Origin: Holdemanella sp.
GTDB lineage: Bacteria > Bacillota_I > Bacilli_A > Erysipelotrichales > Erysipelotrichaceae
Reading direction: 5' to 3'
Length of the DNA stretch: 11,246 nucleotides
NCBI GenBank assembly: GCA_021442845.1
Contig: JABUSD010000014.1
Coordinates: 1-11,246 of the forward strand
Shown: in pieces, positions 1-7,710 of the stretch
Layout: each line of letters opens with the position of its first letter
How positions within the stretch are numbered: position 1 is the first letter of the stretch
Made by a program: the position numbers and the translations under genes
Notes under the pieces: generated by a model
The model's database searches: none
Told to the model about the DNA's origin: nothing
The model's input: only the letters and a program-made list of their open reading frames with translations

Positions 1-1503
1 TATTTCATCAACAATATCATAAAGATAGATAAAACGTTCATTCTGACATGCGACAAAATCGGCATTCTTTACATAAGAAGAAGAACGGATCGGCTTCTTT
101 GATAAACGTAAGTGGGATTTAGTAACCCCAAATGATTTCTTGGCATCATATTCAAAATACGCCTGGGAGTACATATTTTCACAATCTCCTAAAATCTGGA
201 TTGTGTTATGGTTAGCCCCAACCGTACCATCGCCTCCAAGACCCCAGAATTTGCATTCATACATTTCCGTTTCGAAATCTTCTAACTTTTCTAATGGTAA
301 AGATAAATGAGTAACATCATCTTCAATTCCAATTGTAAAGGACTGGATTGGATTTTCTTTTAATAAATTCTTATAGACAGCGACTAACTGTTCTGTATTT
401 GTATCCTTTGATGATAAACCATAACGACCACCAATGATTCTTGGATTTAAATCAGATCCATTTAATACTGAAACGACATCTAAGAATAATGGATCGCCAA
501 CAGCTCCCATTTCTTTTGTACGGTCTAATACAGCAATGTTTTTAACTGTTTTAGGCAATGCATTTAAGAAATGCTTAGCACTGAATGGACGATATAGATG
601 CACTTGTACAAAACCTGTCTTATGTCCTTTGTCATTCATATAATCAACAGCTTCACAAGCGGTTCCTGATACAGAACCCATTGCGACAACAACTTCTGTT
701 GCTTCTGGATCTCCATAATAGTCAAATAGATGATAGCTACGTCCCGTTATCTTGGCAACTTCATCCATATAGTTCTGGACGATATCGGGTAATTCATTAT
801 AGGCTGTGTTGTTGGCTTCACGTACCTGGAAATAGACATCCCCATTTTGTACGGTTGCACGTAACATTGGATGTTCTGGATTCAAGGCATGGCTTTTAAA
901 ATAATCCAAGGCATCCTGATCCATTAATTTGGAAATTTTCTTTACATCCGGCATATCAATGCGGGATAATTCATGGCTTGTTCTAAATCCATCAAAGAAA
1001 TGCATAAATGGAATTCTTCCCTTTACTGCACTTAAATGAGCAATCCCGGCAAGGTCAGCTACTTCCTGTACCGAACCCGATGATAACTGGGCAAAACCAG
1101 TCTGACGGCACGCATAGATATCGGAATGATCGCCAAAGATAGATAAGGCATGTGTTCCTACGGTACGAGAAGCTACATGTAATACTCCTGGTAATCGTTC
1201 ACCAGCAATACGATACAATACAGGAACCATCAGCATTAAACCTTGACTTGATGTAAAGGTTGTCGATAAAGAACCTGCCTGCAAGGAACCATGGATAGCT
1301 CCAGCAGCTCCTGCTTCTGATTGCATTTCAATTAAACGGACTTGTTGTCCAAACATATTTTTTCTACCCTGTGCACTCCATACATCGGTTAATCCAGCCA
1401 TGGGAGAGGATGGTGTAATTGGGTAGATTGCTGCGATTTCACTAAATTCATAGGCAATATGCGCGGCGGCCTTATTACCATCAACTGTCATAAAATTTGC
1501 CAT
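1..1503 (-). CDS. nifJ: Pyruvate:ferredoxin (flavodoxin) oxidoreductase, N-terminal 501 residues, truncated by the left window edge
   Basis: Homodimeric PFOR oxidatively decarboxylates pyruvate to acetyl-CoA and CO2, passing electrons to ferredoxin or flavodoxin in the cytoplasm. The frame is open from the start at 1503 to base 1. Visible are YPITPSSPM (residues 27-35) of the N-terminal domain, QSEAGAAGA (61-69) with the conserved Glu that activates thiamine diphosphate, SRTVGTHALSIFGDHSD (112-128) with the pyruvate-contacting Arg, and GLGGDGTVGAN (around 420), which opens the gamma-like domain. The family is about 1170-1200 residues, so the ferredoxin and TPP-binding C-terminal domains lie outside the window. 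The start is supported by AAAAGGAG at 1510-1517, 6 nt upstream. It lies 71 bp downstream of the TIM-barrel/acyl-CoA synthetase gene across a strong inverted repeat. I found no convincing separate promoter, so read-through from upstream is possible. The family call is very secure. Confidence 0.96.
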   Translation of the reverse strand, partial: MANFMTVDGNKAAAHIAYEFSEIAAIYPITPSSPMAGLTDVWSAQGRKNMFGQQVRLIEMQSEAGAAGAIHGSLQAGSLSTTFTSSQGLMLMVPVLYRIAGERLPGVLHVASRTVGTHALSIFGDHSDIYACRQTGFAQLSSGSVQEVADLAGIAHLSAVKGRIPFMHFFDGFRTSHELSRIDMPDVKKISKLMDQDALDYFKSHALNPEHPMLRATVQNGDVYFQVREANNTAYNELPDIVQNYMDEVAKITGRSYHLFDYYGDPEATEVVVAMGSVSGTACEAVDYMNDKGHKTGFVQVHLYRPFSAKHFLNALPKTVKNIAVLDRTKEMGAVGDPLFLDVVSVLNGSDLNPRIIGGRYGLSSKDTNTEQLVAVYKNLLKENPIQSFTIGIEDDVTHLSLPLEKLEDFETEMYECKFWGLGGDGTVGANHNTIQILGDCENMYSQAYFEYDAKKSFGVTKSHLRLSKKPIRSSSYVKNADFVACQNERFIYLYDIVDEI

Positions 1504-1537
1504 AATATACTCCTTTTCTAGTATTTATAAATACAGT

Positions 1538-1568
1538 ATATACCCATGTGGAAAACACATGGGTATAT
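1538..1568 (-). terminator. Perfect 13-bp inverted repeat between the acyl-CoA synthetase fusion gene and nifJ; weak terminator or mRNA-processing hairpin
   Basis: ATATACCCATGTG (1538-1550) and its exact reverse complement (1556-1568) flank a 5-nt loop. It begins 6 nt after the stop codon of the upstream gene, where a terminator would sit. On the transcribed (minus) strand the stem is followed by ACTGTATTTATAAATAC, which has no real U-run, so it would be an inefficient intrinsic terminator. It could instead be a processing or stability hairpin, an attenuation point giving lower nifJ expression, or a dyad operator for nifJ. Confidence 0.5.
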
Positions 1569-1574
1569 TTTATA

Positions 1575-4058
1575 TTATTTCTTTTTTAATCCTAATTCTT
1601 CTTCGGCCTGCTCACGCATCTTATATTTAAGAATCTTACCAGCCGCATTCATTGGGAAGGAATCCACAAATTTAATATAACGAGGAACCTTATGACGAGC
1701 AAGGCTAGCTTTGATATAGGCATCCATGTCTTCAACGGTACAGCTCATACCTTCTTTCAAGATGATACAAGCCATTGCTTCTTCCCCATATTTCACATCC
1801 GGAACACCAATAACCTGTACATCCTGTACAGCAGGGTGTGTATAGATGAATTCTTCGATTTCCTTTGGATATAAGTTTTCACCACCACGGATAATCATAT
1901 CTTTTAAACGACCTGTAATACGATAGTTACCCGCTTCATCTTTACAAGCTAAATCCCCTGAGTGAAGCCATCCATCTGCATCAACTGTATCGGCCGTTTC
2001 CTGTGGCATCTTGTAGTAGCCTTTCATGATGTTGTATCCACGTGAACAGAATTCACCATTGACATTTGGACCAACTTCAAGTCCTGTATCGGGATCAACA
2101 ACCTTTGTCTGTACATGTGGGAAATCATATCCAACCGTTTCGGTACGAACATCCAGTGGATCGGTCCATGTGCTCATTGTGGAACCAGGAGAAGATTCTG
2201 TCTGGCCATATACGGATACAATTCCAATCATATGCATTTCATCTGGCTGAGCCGCACGCTTCATCAGTTCAGGTGGACAACCAGCCCCTGCCATGATTCC
2301 TGTACGCATATAAGAGAAATCGGTTGTGCGATAATCCGGATGGTTGAACATCGCAATAAACATCGTCGGAACCCCATTGAAACATGTGATACGTTCTGCA
2401 TTGATGCAGGCAAGCGATGCCTTGGCACTAAAGTATGGCATAGGACATAATGTAGCCCCGTGTGTAATACTGCTTGTCATGGAAAGAACCATTCCAAAAC
2501 AGTGGAACATTGGAACCTGAATCATCATTCGATCCGCTGTACTCAATCCCATTCGATCGCCGATACATTTACCATTGTTGACAACGTTATAATGGGTCAA
2601 CATAACCCCTTTAGGGAATCCTGTTGTACCAGATGTATATTGCATATTACATACATCGTTGACTTTAATCTTGGCAGCCATACGATGGATTTCTTCAAGT
2701 GGTACACCATCGGCTCTTTCAAAAGCTTCATCAAATGTCAGACAGCCTGGCATTCTAAATCCAACCGTAATGACATTGCGTAAGAATGGAAGCTTCTTAC
2801 AGTGAAGTGGTTTACCAGGTTTTGATTTGGCAATTTCTGGACACAAGTCATTGATAATCTGGCGATAGTTTGAATCCAGACACGAATCAATCATGACAAG
2901 TGTATGTGTATCCGATTGTCTTAATAGATATTCCGCTTCATGAATCTTATAGGCAGTATTGACAGTCACTAAGACAGCGCCAATTTTTGTCGTTGCCCAG
3001 AATGTGATATACCATGCTGGTACATTGGTAGCCCAAATCGCAACCTTGCTTCCTGCCTTAACACCCATGCTGACTAAAGCACGCGCAAAGTTATCAACAT
3101 CGTCTCTAAATTCTTCATAAGTACGTGTATAATCCAGTGTTGTATATTTAAAGGCGTACTGGTCTGGGAATTCTTCAACTACTTTATCCAATACCTGAGG
3201 GAATGTCATATCAATCAATTCATCTTTTTTCCAGATATATTGACCCGTTCCATCATGGTTTAGATACAATGACTTTTTCTGACCACGCGTGTCATCAAAG
3301 CGATTCATATAGTTGACAAAATATGGGAAGATGATTTCTAAATCATCTAAATCATCCATCCATTCCCCTTTCCATTCCAGGGAAATATATCCATCATAAT
3401 CAATGGAATATAAAGCACGCATGATTTCATTGATTGGCATATTTCCTTCACCAATCAGATTGTATGTATCTTTATCATCGGAATCACGCATGTGAATATG
3501 TTTTACATAAGCCCCTAAGTTCTTGATAGTTGTAGCAGGTGTTTCATTGAAATCACGATAAGGGTGATGTACATCCCAGATAGCTCCTAATTCATCACAG
3601 GCATACGAATCCAATAAAGCTCGTAAACGCGCTGTATCCGCATAGATTCCACTTGTCTTGATTAAGATTGTCACATTGTGATCTTCCGCATAAGGAAGTA
3701 AGATATCTAAGTTTTCACGAACTCTTGCTTCACGATCATCATGAGCAAAACAGCAGACATATTCAACATTCATGTGATTGGCTACATCAATCACCTTTTT
3801 TAAATCGACAACAAAATCCTGTTTTGAAGATAAGTCAATCGATGTATCAAAACAAGGAATCTCTAAATTGTTTTCCTTTAGAAAACGAGCCGTTGCCTGT
3901 GTGTTATATTTATGGAAAGGAGCACCCCTTCCCACTAAATCATTGAAGTTTTGCAGGTTATAGACTTCAATACCATCAAAATGCATATCCAATGCGATGC
4001 CAGTCATGTCCTGCCATGAAAGTTTAGACCAGCCTCTAGTAGAAAAAGAAAGTTTCAT
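1575..4058 (-). CDS. Fusion protein: sugar-phosphate isomerase/epimerase-like TIM barrel + AMP-forming acyl-CoA synthetase (827 aa)
   Basis: Two enzyme families share one uninterrupted frame. Residues 1-255 resemble the xylose isomerase-like TIM barrel (IolE / sugar phosphate epimerase type), with WDVHHP (161-166), HIHMRD (187-192) and SLEW (226-229) in the usual metal-ligand regions. The first expected Glu ligand appears to be Lys134 (ILIKTSG). After a linker at about 256-280, residues 280-827 are an ANL-superfamily acyl-CoA synthetase: YTSGTTGFPKG P-loop (474-484), VYGQTE (616-621), GWLHSGDL (696-703), GRLKDMIIRGGEN (716-728) and the C-terminal catalytic Lys808 in NAAGKILK. The ligase therefore looks fully active, making an acyl-CoA from acid, ATP and CoA; length and motifs suit a fatty or branched short/medium-chain acid, but the substrate is unknown. 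The start overlaps the preceding stop by 1 nt (TAATG), with GGAGG 7 nt upstream, implying translational coupling. No signal peptide or membrane segment is visible. Confidence 0.93.
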   Translation of the reverse strand: MKLSFSTRGWSKLSWQDMTGIALDMHFDGIEVYNLQNFNDLVGRGAPFHKYNTQATARFLKENNLEIPCFDTSIDLSSKQDFVVDLKKVIDVANHMNVEYVCCFAHDDREARVRENLDILLPYAEDHNVTILIKTSGIYADTARLRALLDSYACDELGAIWDVHHPYRDFNETPATTIKNLGAYVKHIHMRDSDDKDTYNLIGEGNMPINEIMRALYSIDYDGYISLEWKGEWMDDLDDLEIIFPYFVNYMNRFDDTRGQKKSLYLNHDGTGQYIWKKDELIDMTFPQVLDKVVEEFPDQYAFKYTTLDYTRTYEEFRDDVDNFARALVSMGVKAGSKVAIWATNVPAWYITFWATTKIGAVLVTVNTAYKIHEAEYLLRQSDTHTLVMIDSCLDSNYRQIINDLCPEIAKSKPGKPLHCKKLPFLRNVITVGFRMPGCLTFDEAFERADGVPLEEIHRMAAKIKVNDVCNMQYTSGTTGFPKGVMLTHYNVVNNGKCIGDRMGLSTADRMMIQVPMFHCFGMVLSMTSSITHGATLCPMPYFSAKASLACINAERITCFNGVPTMFIAMFNHPDYRTTDFSYMRTGIMAGAGCPPELMKRAAQPDEMHMIGIVSVYGQTESSPGSTMSTWTDPLDVRTETVGYDFPHVQTKVVDPDTGLEVGPNVNGEFCSRGYNIMKGYYKMPQETADTVDADGWLHSGDLACKDEAGNYRITGRLKDMIIRGGENLYPKEIEEFIYTHPAVQDVQVIGVPDVKYGEEAMACIILKEGMSCTVEDMDAYIKASLARHKVPRYIKFVDSFPMNAAGKILKYKMREQAEEELGLKKK

Positions 4059-5476
4059 TATTCTTCCTCCTCATAAACAATTTTATTCAAGGCATTGATA
4101 TATGCCATAATACTTGAACCGACAACGTCAATAGAAATACCACGACCAGAATATAACTTACCTTCTGAGCGAAGCTTTACAACTGTTTCACCCATAGCTT
4201 CATGTCCTTCGGTAACCGCCTGAATCTGGAAATCATCCATTTCATAGTGTCTACCAACAATCTTTTCAATGGCTAAGAAAGCGGCATCAACAGGACCATT
4301 TCCGATGCAGACACCTTCCAATACTTCATCGCCTTTTCTAAGACGCATAAATCCAGTGGCATTGATTGTATTACCTGAATTGATAACATAGCTTTCAAGA
4401 ACATATGTAGGAGGAACCTGTAGGGCAACTGTGGCAACAATCGCATCCAGTTCTTTTCCAGTAATAAATTCTTTCTTTTTTGACATATTTTTAAATGCGT
4501 TATATACACTGACAATGTCATCATCCGATAAGTCATATCCAAGCTTAGATACGACTTTGGATACAGCCTGCATATCATCATGATCATTTAAGATGATATC
4601 ACTGCCTTCATTGTCTCTTACACCATTATCAAATGGTGAGTTATCGTTTCTTGATGTTGTACACATCCAGCGAATCTGCGATGTGATACGTTTAATCTGG
4701 GTTGTCTTAACCGTACAATGTGCCTTGCATTCGCTTTCCTTGCTGGCAAGGATTTTAGCAATCTTTTCTAAAGATACATTGTTTTCAGGATAAGCAGCTG
4801 CTTTGACTTCACCAGCCCCTTTAATCACAGCTGCAATGGCACAAGCATCAGCCATAGATAAATCATCAGAACATCCTACCCCTAATGTAACATCTTTCAA
4901 TTCTGGCACATTTTCATATAAATCATCAATAAATCTTGTAAATTCATCCGGAAGCATAGCACCAGCTGTATCATAAACGGTAATCGTTGTAGCACCCGCT
5001 AGGATTGCTTCTTTGATTACGGTATACATAAATGCCTTATCAGAACGAGTGGCATCATCCGCAATAAATTCAACATCGCTGCATAAGCCTTTGCATGCTT
5101 TGATCGTACTCTTGATAGCTTCAAGCATTGCAGGTGCTTTCTTGCGATAGATATATTCCATCTGGGCCGTACTAATAGCCGCAACAACCTGTAAACGAGG
5201 ATGTTTTGCTTCTTTTAGAGCTTCCCAAGTCAGCTTTACGCTTTCTTCATCCAGTTTAACCGCAACAGCACAAATGCTGTCTTTGATTGAGGATGCGATG
5301 GATTTTACCCTAAGAGATCCAATCTTAGGATTTTCAATCGCTTCAACTTCGATAATATTAACACCTAGTCTATCGAGAAGCTTAGTGAGTTCAATCTTTT
5401 CCTTAAATGTCAAAGACATACTTTTACTGTTTGTAGATTGTTTCATTGTAACATCACTTATACGTACTTCTCTCAT
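4058..5476 (-). CDS. 2-isopropylmalate synthase-like protein with degenerate catalytic domain and intact LeuA regulatory domain (472 aa)
   Basis: Residues 1 to about 280 follow the HMGL-like (LeuA/DRE-TIM) barrel: KEKIELTKLLDRLGVNIIEV (25-44), CSDVEFIADDATR (132-144), GATTITVYDTAG (161-172). Residues about 335-466 are a clear LeuA allosteric/dimerisation domain: GNGPVDAAFLAIEKIVG (392-408), AVTEGHEAMGE (420-430), YSGRGISIDV (442-451). The signature residues of working family members are gone. The DTTLRDGEQ segment reads DVTMKQSTN (8-16), the metal-binding HTHDD reads GCSDD (201-205), NGIGERAGN is replaced by YPENN (229-233), and the SGIH region is unrecognisable. Ordinary isopropylmalate or citramalate synthesis is therefore unlikely; a scaffold, regulator or new chemistry is more plausible. 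An in-frame ATG at 5488 lies in front of the GGAGG, so I chose 5476, which has GGAGG 5 nt upstream. It has its own promoter and a cre-like operator, and overlaps the next gene. Confidence 0.88.
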   Translation of the reverse strand: MREVRISDVTMKQSTNSKSMSLTFKEKIELTKLLDRLGVNIIEVEAIENPKIGSLRVKSIASSIKDSICAVAVKLDEESVKLTWEALKEAKHPRLQVVAAISTAQMEYIYRKKAPAMLEAIKSTIKACKGLCSDVEFIADDATRSDKAFMYTVIKEAILAGATTITVYDTAGAMLPDEFTRFIDDLYENVPELKDVTLGVGCSDDLSMADACAIAAVIKGAGEVKAAAYPENNVSLEKIAKILASKESECKAHCTVKTTQIKRITSQIRWMCTTSRNDNSPFDNGVRDNEGSDIILNDHDDMQAVSKVVSKLGYDLSDDDIVSVYNAFKNMSKKKEFITGKELDAIVATVALQVPPTYVLESYVINSGNTINATGFMRLRKGDEVLEGVCIGNGPVDAAFLAIEKIVGRHYEMDDFQIQAVTEGHEAMGETVVKLRSEGKLYSGRGISIDVVGSSIMAYINALNKIVYEEEE

Positions 5477-5510
5477 AATAACCTCCATGTTTTATCTATA
5501 AACATTGACC

Positions 5511-5539
5511 ATTTTATCACTATTGAAACCGTTTGTAAA
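5511..5539 (-). promoter_or_regulatory. Sigma-A-type promoter of the isopropylmalate synthase-like / TIM-acyl-CoA synthetase operon
   Basis: On the minus strand, TTTACA (5539-5534), a 17-bp spacer, then TAAAAT (5516-5511), preceded by TGA as an extended -10. The predicted start of transcription is about 5504, leaving a 5' leader of roughly 28 nt with the GGAGG site. It lies just downstream of the pta terminator, so the operon appears to be independently initiated. Confidence 0.7.
5523..5538 (-). promoter_or_regulatory. Candidate CcpA operator (cre) inside the promoter
   Basis: TTACAAACGGTTTCAA on the minus strand matches the general cre consensus WTGNNARCGNWWWCAW at every defined position except the G at position 3. 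It sits over the -35 element and spacer, where CcpA binding would block RNA polymerase, predicting glucose repression of the downstream pair. This is a pattern match only. Confidence 0.45.
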
Positions 5540-5550
5540 TAAATGAAAAT

Positions 5551-5584
5551 AAAAAAAGCATTTATGAAAATTTTTCATAAACAC
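5551..5584 (-). terminator. Intrinsic terminator of the buk-pta operon
   Basis: TTTATGAAAA (5561-5570) and TTTTCATAAA (5572-5581) form an AT-rich stem, extended by two G-U pairs and one G-C pair (5582-5584 with 5560-5558). A run of seven T follows on the minus strand (5557-5551). It starts immediately after the pta stop codon. Confidence 0.8.
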
Positions 5585-6574
5585 TTATTGAGCCTGTAAT
5601 ACAGTAATCGCAATGACCCCAGCAATATCTTCAAAGAAACATCCACGGGATAAGTCATTGGCAGGTTTATCAAGACCTTGTAAAAGCGAATAGGCTTCTG
5701 CTTTGGCAAGTCTTTGAATCAATTTATAGCCGATATTAGCCGCATCTAAGTTAGGAAAAATTAACACATTGGCTTTTCCTGCAACTTCAGATTCCGGTGC
5801 TTTGGATTTAGCGACATCCGCAACAAGAGCAGCATCCAGTTGTAATTCCCCATCCAGTTTGACAGTCGGATCCAATTCATGGGCAAGTCTGACTGCTTCG
5901 GTTACTTTATCAATCATCGCATGTTTAGCACTGCCCTTGGTAGAATGGCTTAAGAAGGCAACACGTGCTTCTTTTCCTACCAAAGCTTCAAAAGTACGAG
6001 CAGAACTGATGCCAATTTCAGCTAACTGCGCACTGGTTGGATCTTGTGTCAAGGCACAATCTGCACATAGAATCACACCATCTTCACCATATTCACAATT
6101 AGGAATATCAAAGACAAAAGCCGCACTAGCGGTATGGATACCAGGCGCTGTTTTAATCACCTGTAATGTCGGACGAAGAATATCAGCTGTGGAATGGCAG
6201 GCGCCGGATACTAAACCATCGGCATCTCCTGCTTTTACCATTAAAACCGCAAACATCGTCTTATTATTGATAACTTCATTATGCGCTTTTTCTAAAGTCA
6301 TCCCTTTTGATTTGCGTAATTCATATAATAAATTTGTATAGGTTTCAATCTTATCACTTGTCTTTGGATTGATAATTTTAGCACCTGCAATATTAACCCC
6401 ATATTCAGAAGCGGATTCTTTAATATCCAATTCATCTCCTAATAAGATAATATAGGCTGTATCATCCTCTAAAGCGCTGGCAGCGGCACGAATGGTTCTT
6501 TCATCTTCACTTTCAGGAAGAACGATCCATTTCTTATTTAAACTGGCTTTTCTTTTGATTTCTTCAATAAACAT
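5585..6574 (-). CDS. pta: Phosphate acetyltransferase (329 aa)
   Basis: Pta interconverts acetyl-CoA plus phosphate and acetyl phosphate plus CoA in the cytoplasm. The 329-residue length fits the short Pta form lacking the N-terminal DRTGG/CobQ extension. Characteristic segments are VLPESEDERTIRAA (18-31), DADGLVSGACHSTADILRP (117-135), ALTQDPTSAQLAEI in the middle, and the C-terminal FPNLDAANIGYKLIQRLA and PANDLSRGC; these look like Pta more than Ptb (phosphate butyryltransferase). A longer in-frame extension up to 6727 runs back into buk and has no family similarity. The start at 6574 has AGGAGA 6 nt upstream and matches the usual N-terminus. The Shine-Dalgarno overlaps the buk stop codon and the intergenic gap is 10 bp, so the two are almost certainly one operon. 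Pairing with a butyrate kinase rather than an acetate kinase is notable. Confidence 0.96.
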   Translation of the reverse strand: MFIEEIKRKASLNKKWIVLPESEDERTIRAAASALEDDTAYIILLGDELDIKESASEYGVNIAGAKIINPKTSDKIETYTNLLYELRKSKGMTLEKAHNEVINNKTMFAVLMVKAGDADGLVSGACHSTADILRPTLQVIKTAPGIHTASAAFVFDIPNCEYGEDGVILCADCALTQDPTSAQLAEIGISSARTFEALVGKEARVAFLSHSTKGSAKHAMIDKVTEAVRLAHELDPTVKLDGELQLDAALVADVAKSKAPESEVAGKANVLIFPNLDAANIGYKLIQRLAKAEAYSLLQGLDKPANDLSRGCFFEDIAGVIAITVLQAQ

Positions 6575-6584
6575 AATTCGTCTC

Positions 6585-7685
6585 CTAAAAATTGAATCCG
6601 GTAAAAACAGGTTTTCCGGTATAGTGTTTTGCACTTTCTTCATGGCGTAAGACACGCAATGCCCCATCACGCATCGCTTCATGTTCCAATTCACCCGGAT
6701 AGATGCTGACAGGGGCAATCCATCCACAATGATCGGTTATATATTGGGATAAATCATCAAAACGCATTAAACCACCCGTTAAGATGATACCATCCACATT
6801 TCCTTTTAAGACACAGGCCATTTCGCCAATGACCTTTGAACATTGATACGCAAGTGCTTCCCAGAGTAAAGCAGCTAATTTATCGCCATTTTCAATTCGT
6901 TTATGAATTTCATCGGAATTGCTTGTACCAAGCCATGATGTAAATCCACCACCTTGTGTCAACAATTTACGAACTTCAGGTAATGGCTTATCCATTAGAT
7001 TACGAACAAAATCGGTTAAAGCCATACTTCCCATACGCGTTGGTGTTAATGGACCTTCTCCACCACTGCCATTAATTCCATCAATCTGGCGTCCTTTTTC
7101 ATGGGCCGTAATAGTAATACCACCATCAATATGGGCCACGATTAAATTTAAATCTTCATATTTCAAACCATTCAATTTCGCATGATGTTTAGCGGTTGCT
7201 TTTAAATTCAAGGCATGGGTATTCGATAAACGATACATACCCTTTACACCCGTTACACGGGCAACATCCTGAAATTCATCCACAACAACAGGATCCACTG
7301 TCAACATCAAACCACCATAGACTTGATTGAATTTCTTAACCATCTGTATCCCTAACATAGAGGAATGAATCGCACCACCTACGGCCTGCCTTACATCGGC
7401 AATCATACGATCATCAATTGTATATGTACCACTTGTAAGGGAATAACAGGCACCACCACGACCAACAATCGCTGATACACCCGTTAAATCAACATTATTT
7501 TCCTTTAACCATTTCTTTGTCACTTCCATACGATAGTCTAACTGGTCATTGATTGTAGGAAACTGAAGGAGGACACTGGAATCATGAAATACATTCCCTT
7601 TAATAATGCTCTTTTCATTTTCAAATAATTCAACCTTTGTCGATGTACTTCCAGGATTAATCACAAATATCTTATATGTTTCCAT
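6585..7685 (-). CDS. buk: Butyrate kinase (366 aa)
   Basis: A member of the ASKHA acetokinase family that transfers phosphate between butyryl (or related acyl) phosphate and ADP, giving ATP and the free acid. Residues 6-17 (IFVINPGSTSTK) form the first nucleotide-binding loop. GRGG (75-78), HIDGG (185-189) and GSGGEGPLTPTRMG (206-219) follow the butyrate kinase pattern rather than the acetate kinase one, and 366 residues is close to the usual ~355. Two upstream in-frame ATGs (7700, 7691) are poor starts: GGAGGAA occupies 7698-7692, so only the ATG at 7685 has a correct 6-nt spacing. It is the first gene of the buk-pta operon, behind its own promoter and the preceding gene's terminator. Acyl preference (butyrate, isobutyrate, valerate, or acetate by default) cannot be read from the sequence. 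Confidence 0.95.
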   Translation of the reverse strand: METYKIFVINPGSTSTKVELFENEKSIIKGNVFHDSSVLLQFPTINDQLDYRMEVTKKWLKENNVDLTGVSAIVGRGGACYSLTSGTYTIDDRMIADVRQAVGGAIHSSMLGIQMVKKFNQVYGGLMLTVDPVVVDEFQDVARVTGVKGMYRLSNTHALNLKATAKHHAKLNGLKYEDLNLIVAHIDGGITITAHEKGRQIDGINGSGGEGPLTPTRMGSMALTDFVRNLMDKPLPEVRKLLTQGGGFTSWLGTSNSDEIHKRIENGDKLAALLWEALAYQCSKVIGEMACVLKGNVDGIILTGGLMRFDDLSQYITDHCGWIAPVSIYPGELEHEAMRDGALRVLRHEESAKHYTGKPVFTGFNF

Positions 7686-7710
7686 AGCCATTTCCTCCAT
7701 ACAAGTACAA

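Noticed and set aside
585..899. Plus-strand frame of 104 residues inside nifJ
   Set aside because: Shadow of the PFOR coding sequence, which is conserved throughout this stretch.
2026..2783. Several 70-110 residue plus-strand frames opposite the acyl-CoA synthetase gene
   Set aside because: They overlap each other and a strongly conserved minus-strand gene, and show no domain or start signals.
5769..6341. 190-residue open frame on the plus strand opposite pta
   Set aside because: It is antisense to a clear pta gene, lacks a Shine-Dalgarno site, and shows only the low-complexity residues expected from the reverse frame.
5585..6574. Phosphate butyryltransferase (Ptb) because of the adjacent butyrate kinase
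   Set aside because: The N-terminal PESEDERTIRAA and central DADGLVSGACHSTADILRP segments follow Pta rather than Ptb.
6575..6727. N-terminal extension of pta into buk
   Set aside because: No Pta homology before residue MFIEEI, and a correct Shine-Dalgarno sits just before 6574.
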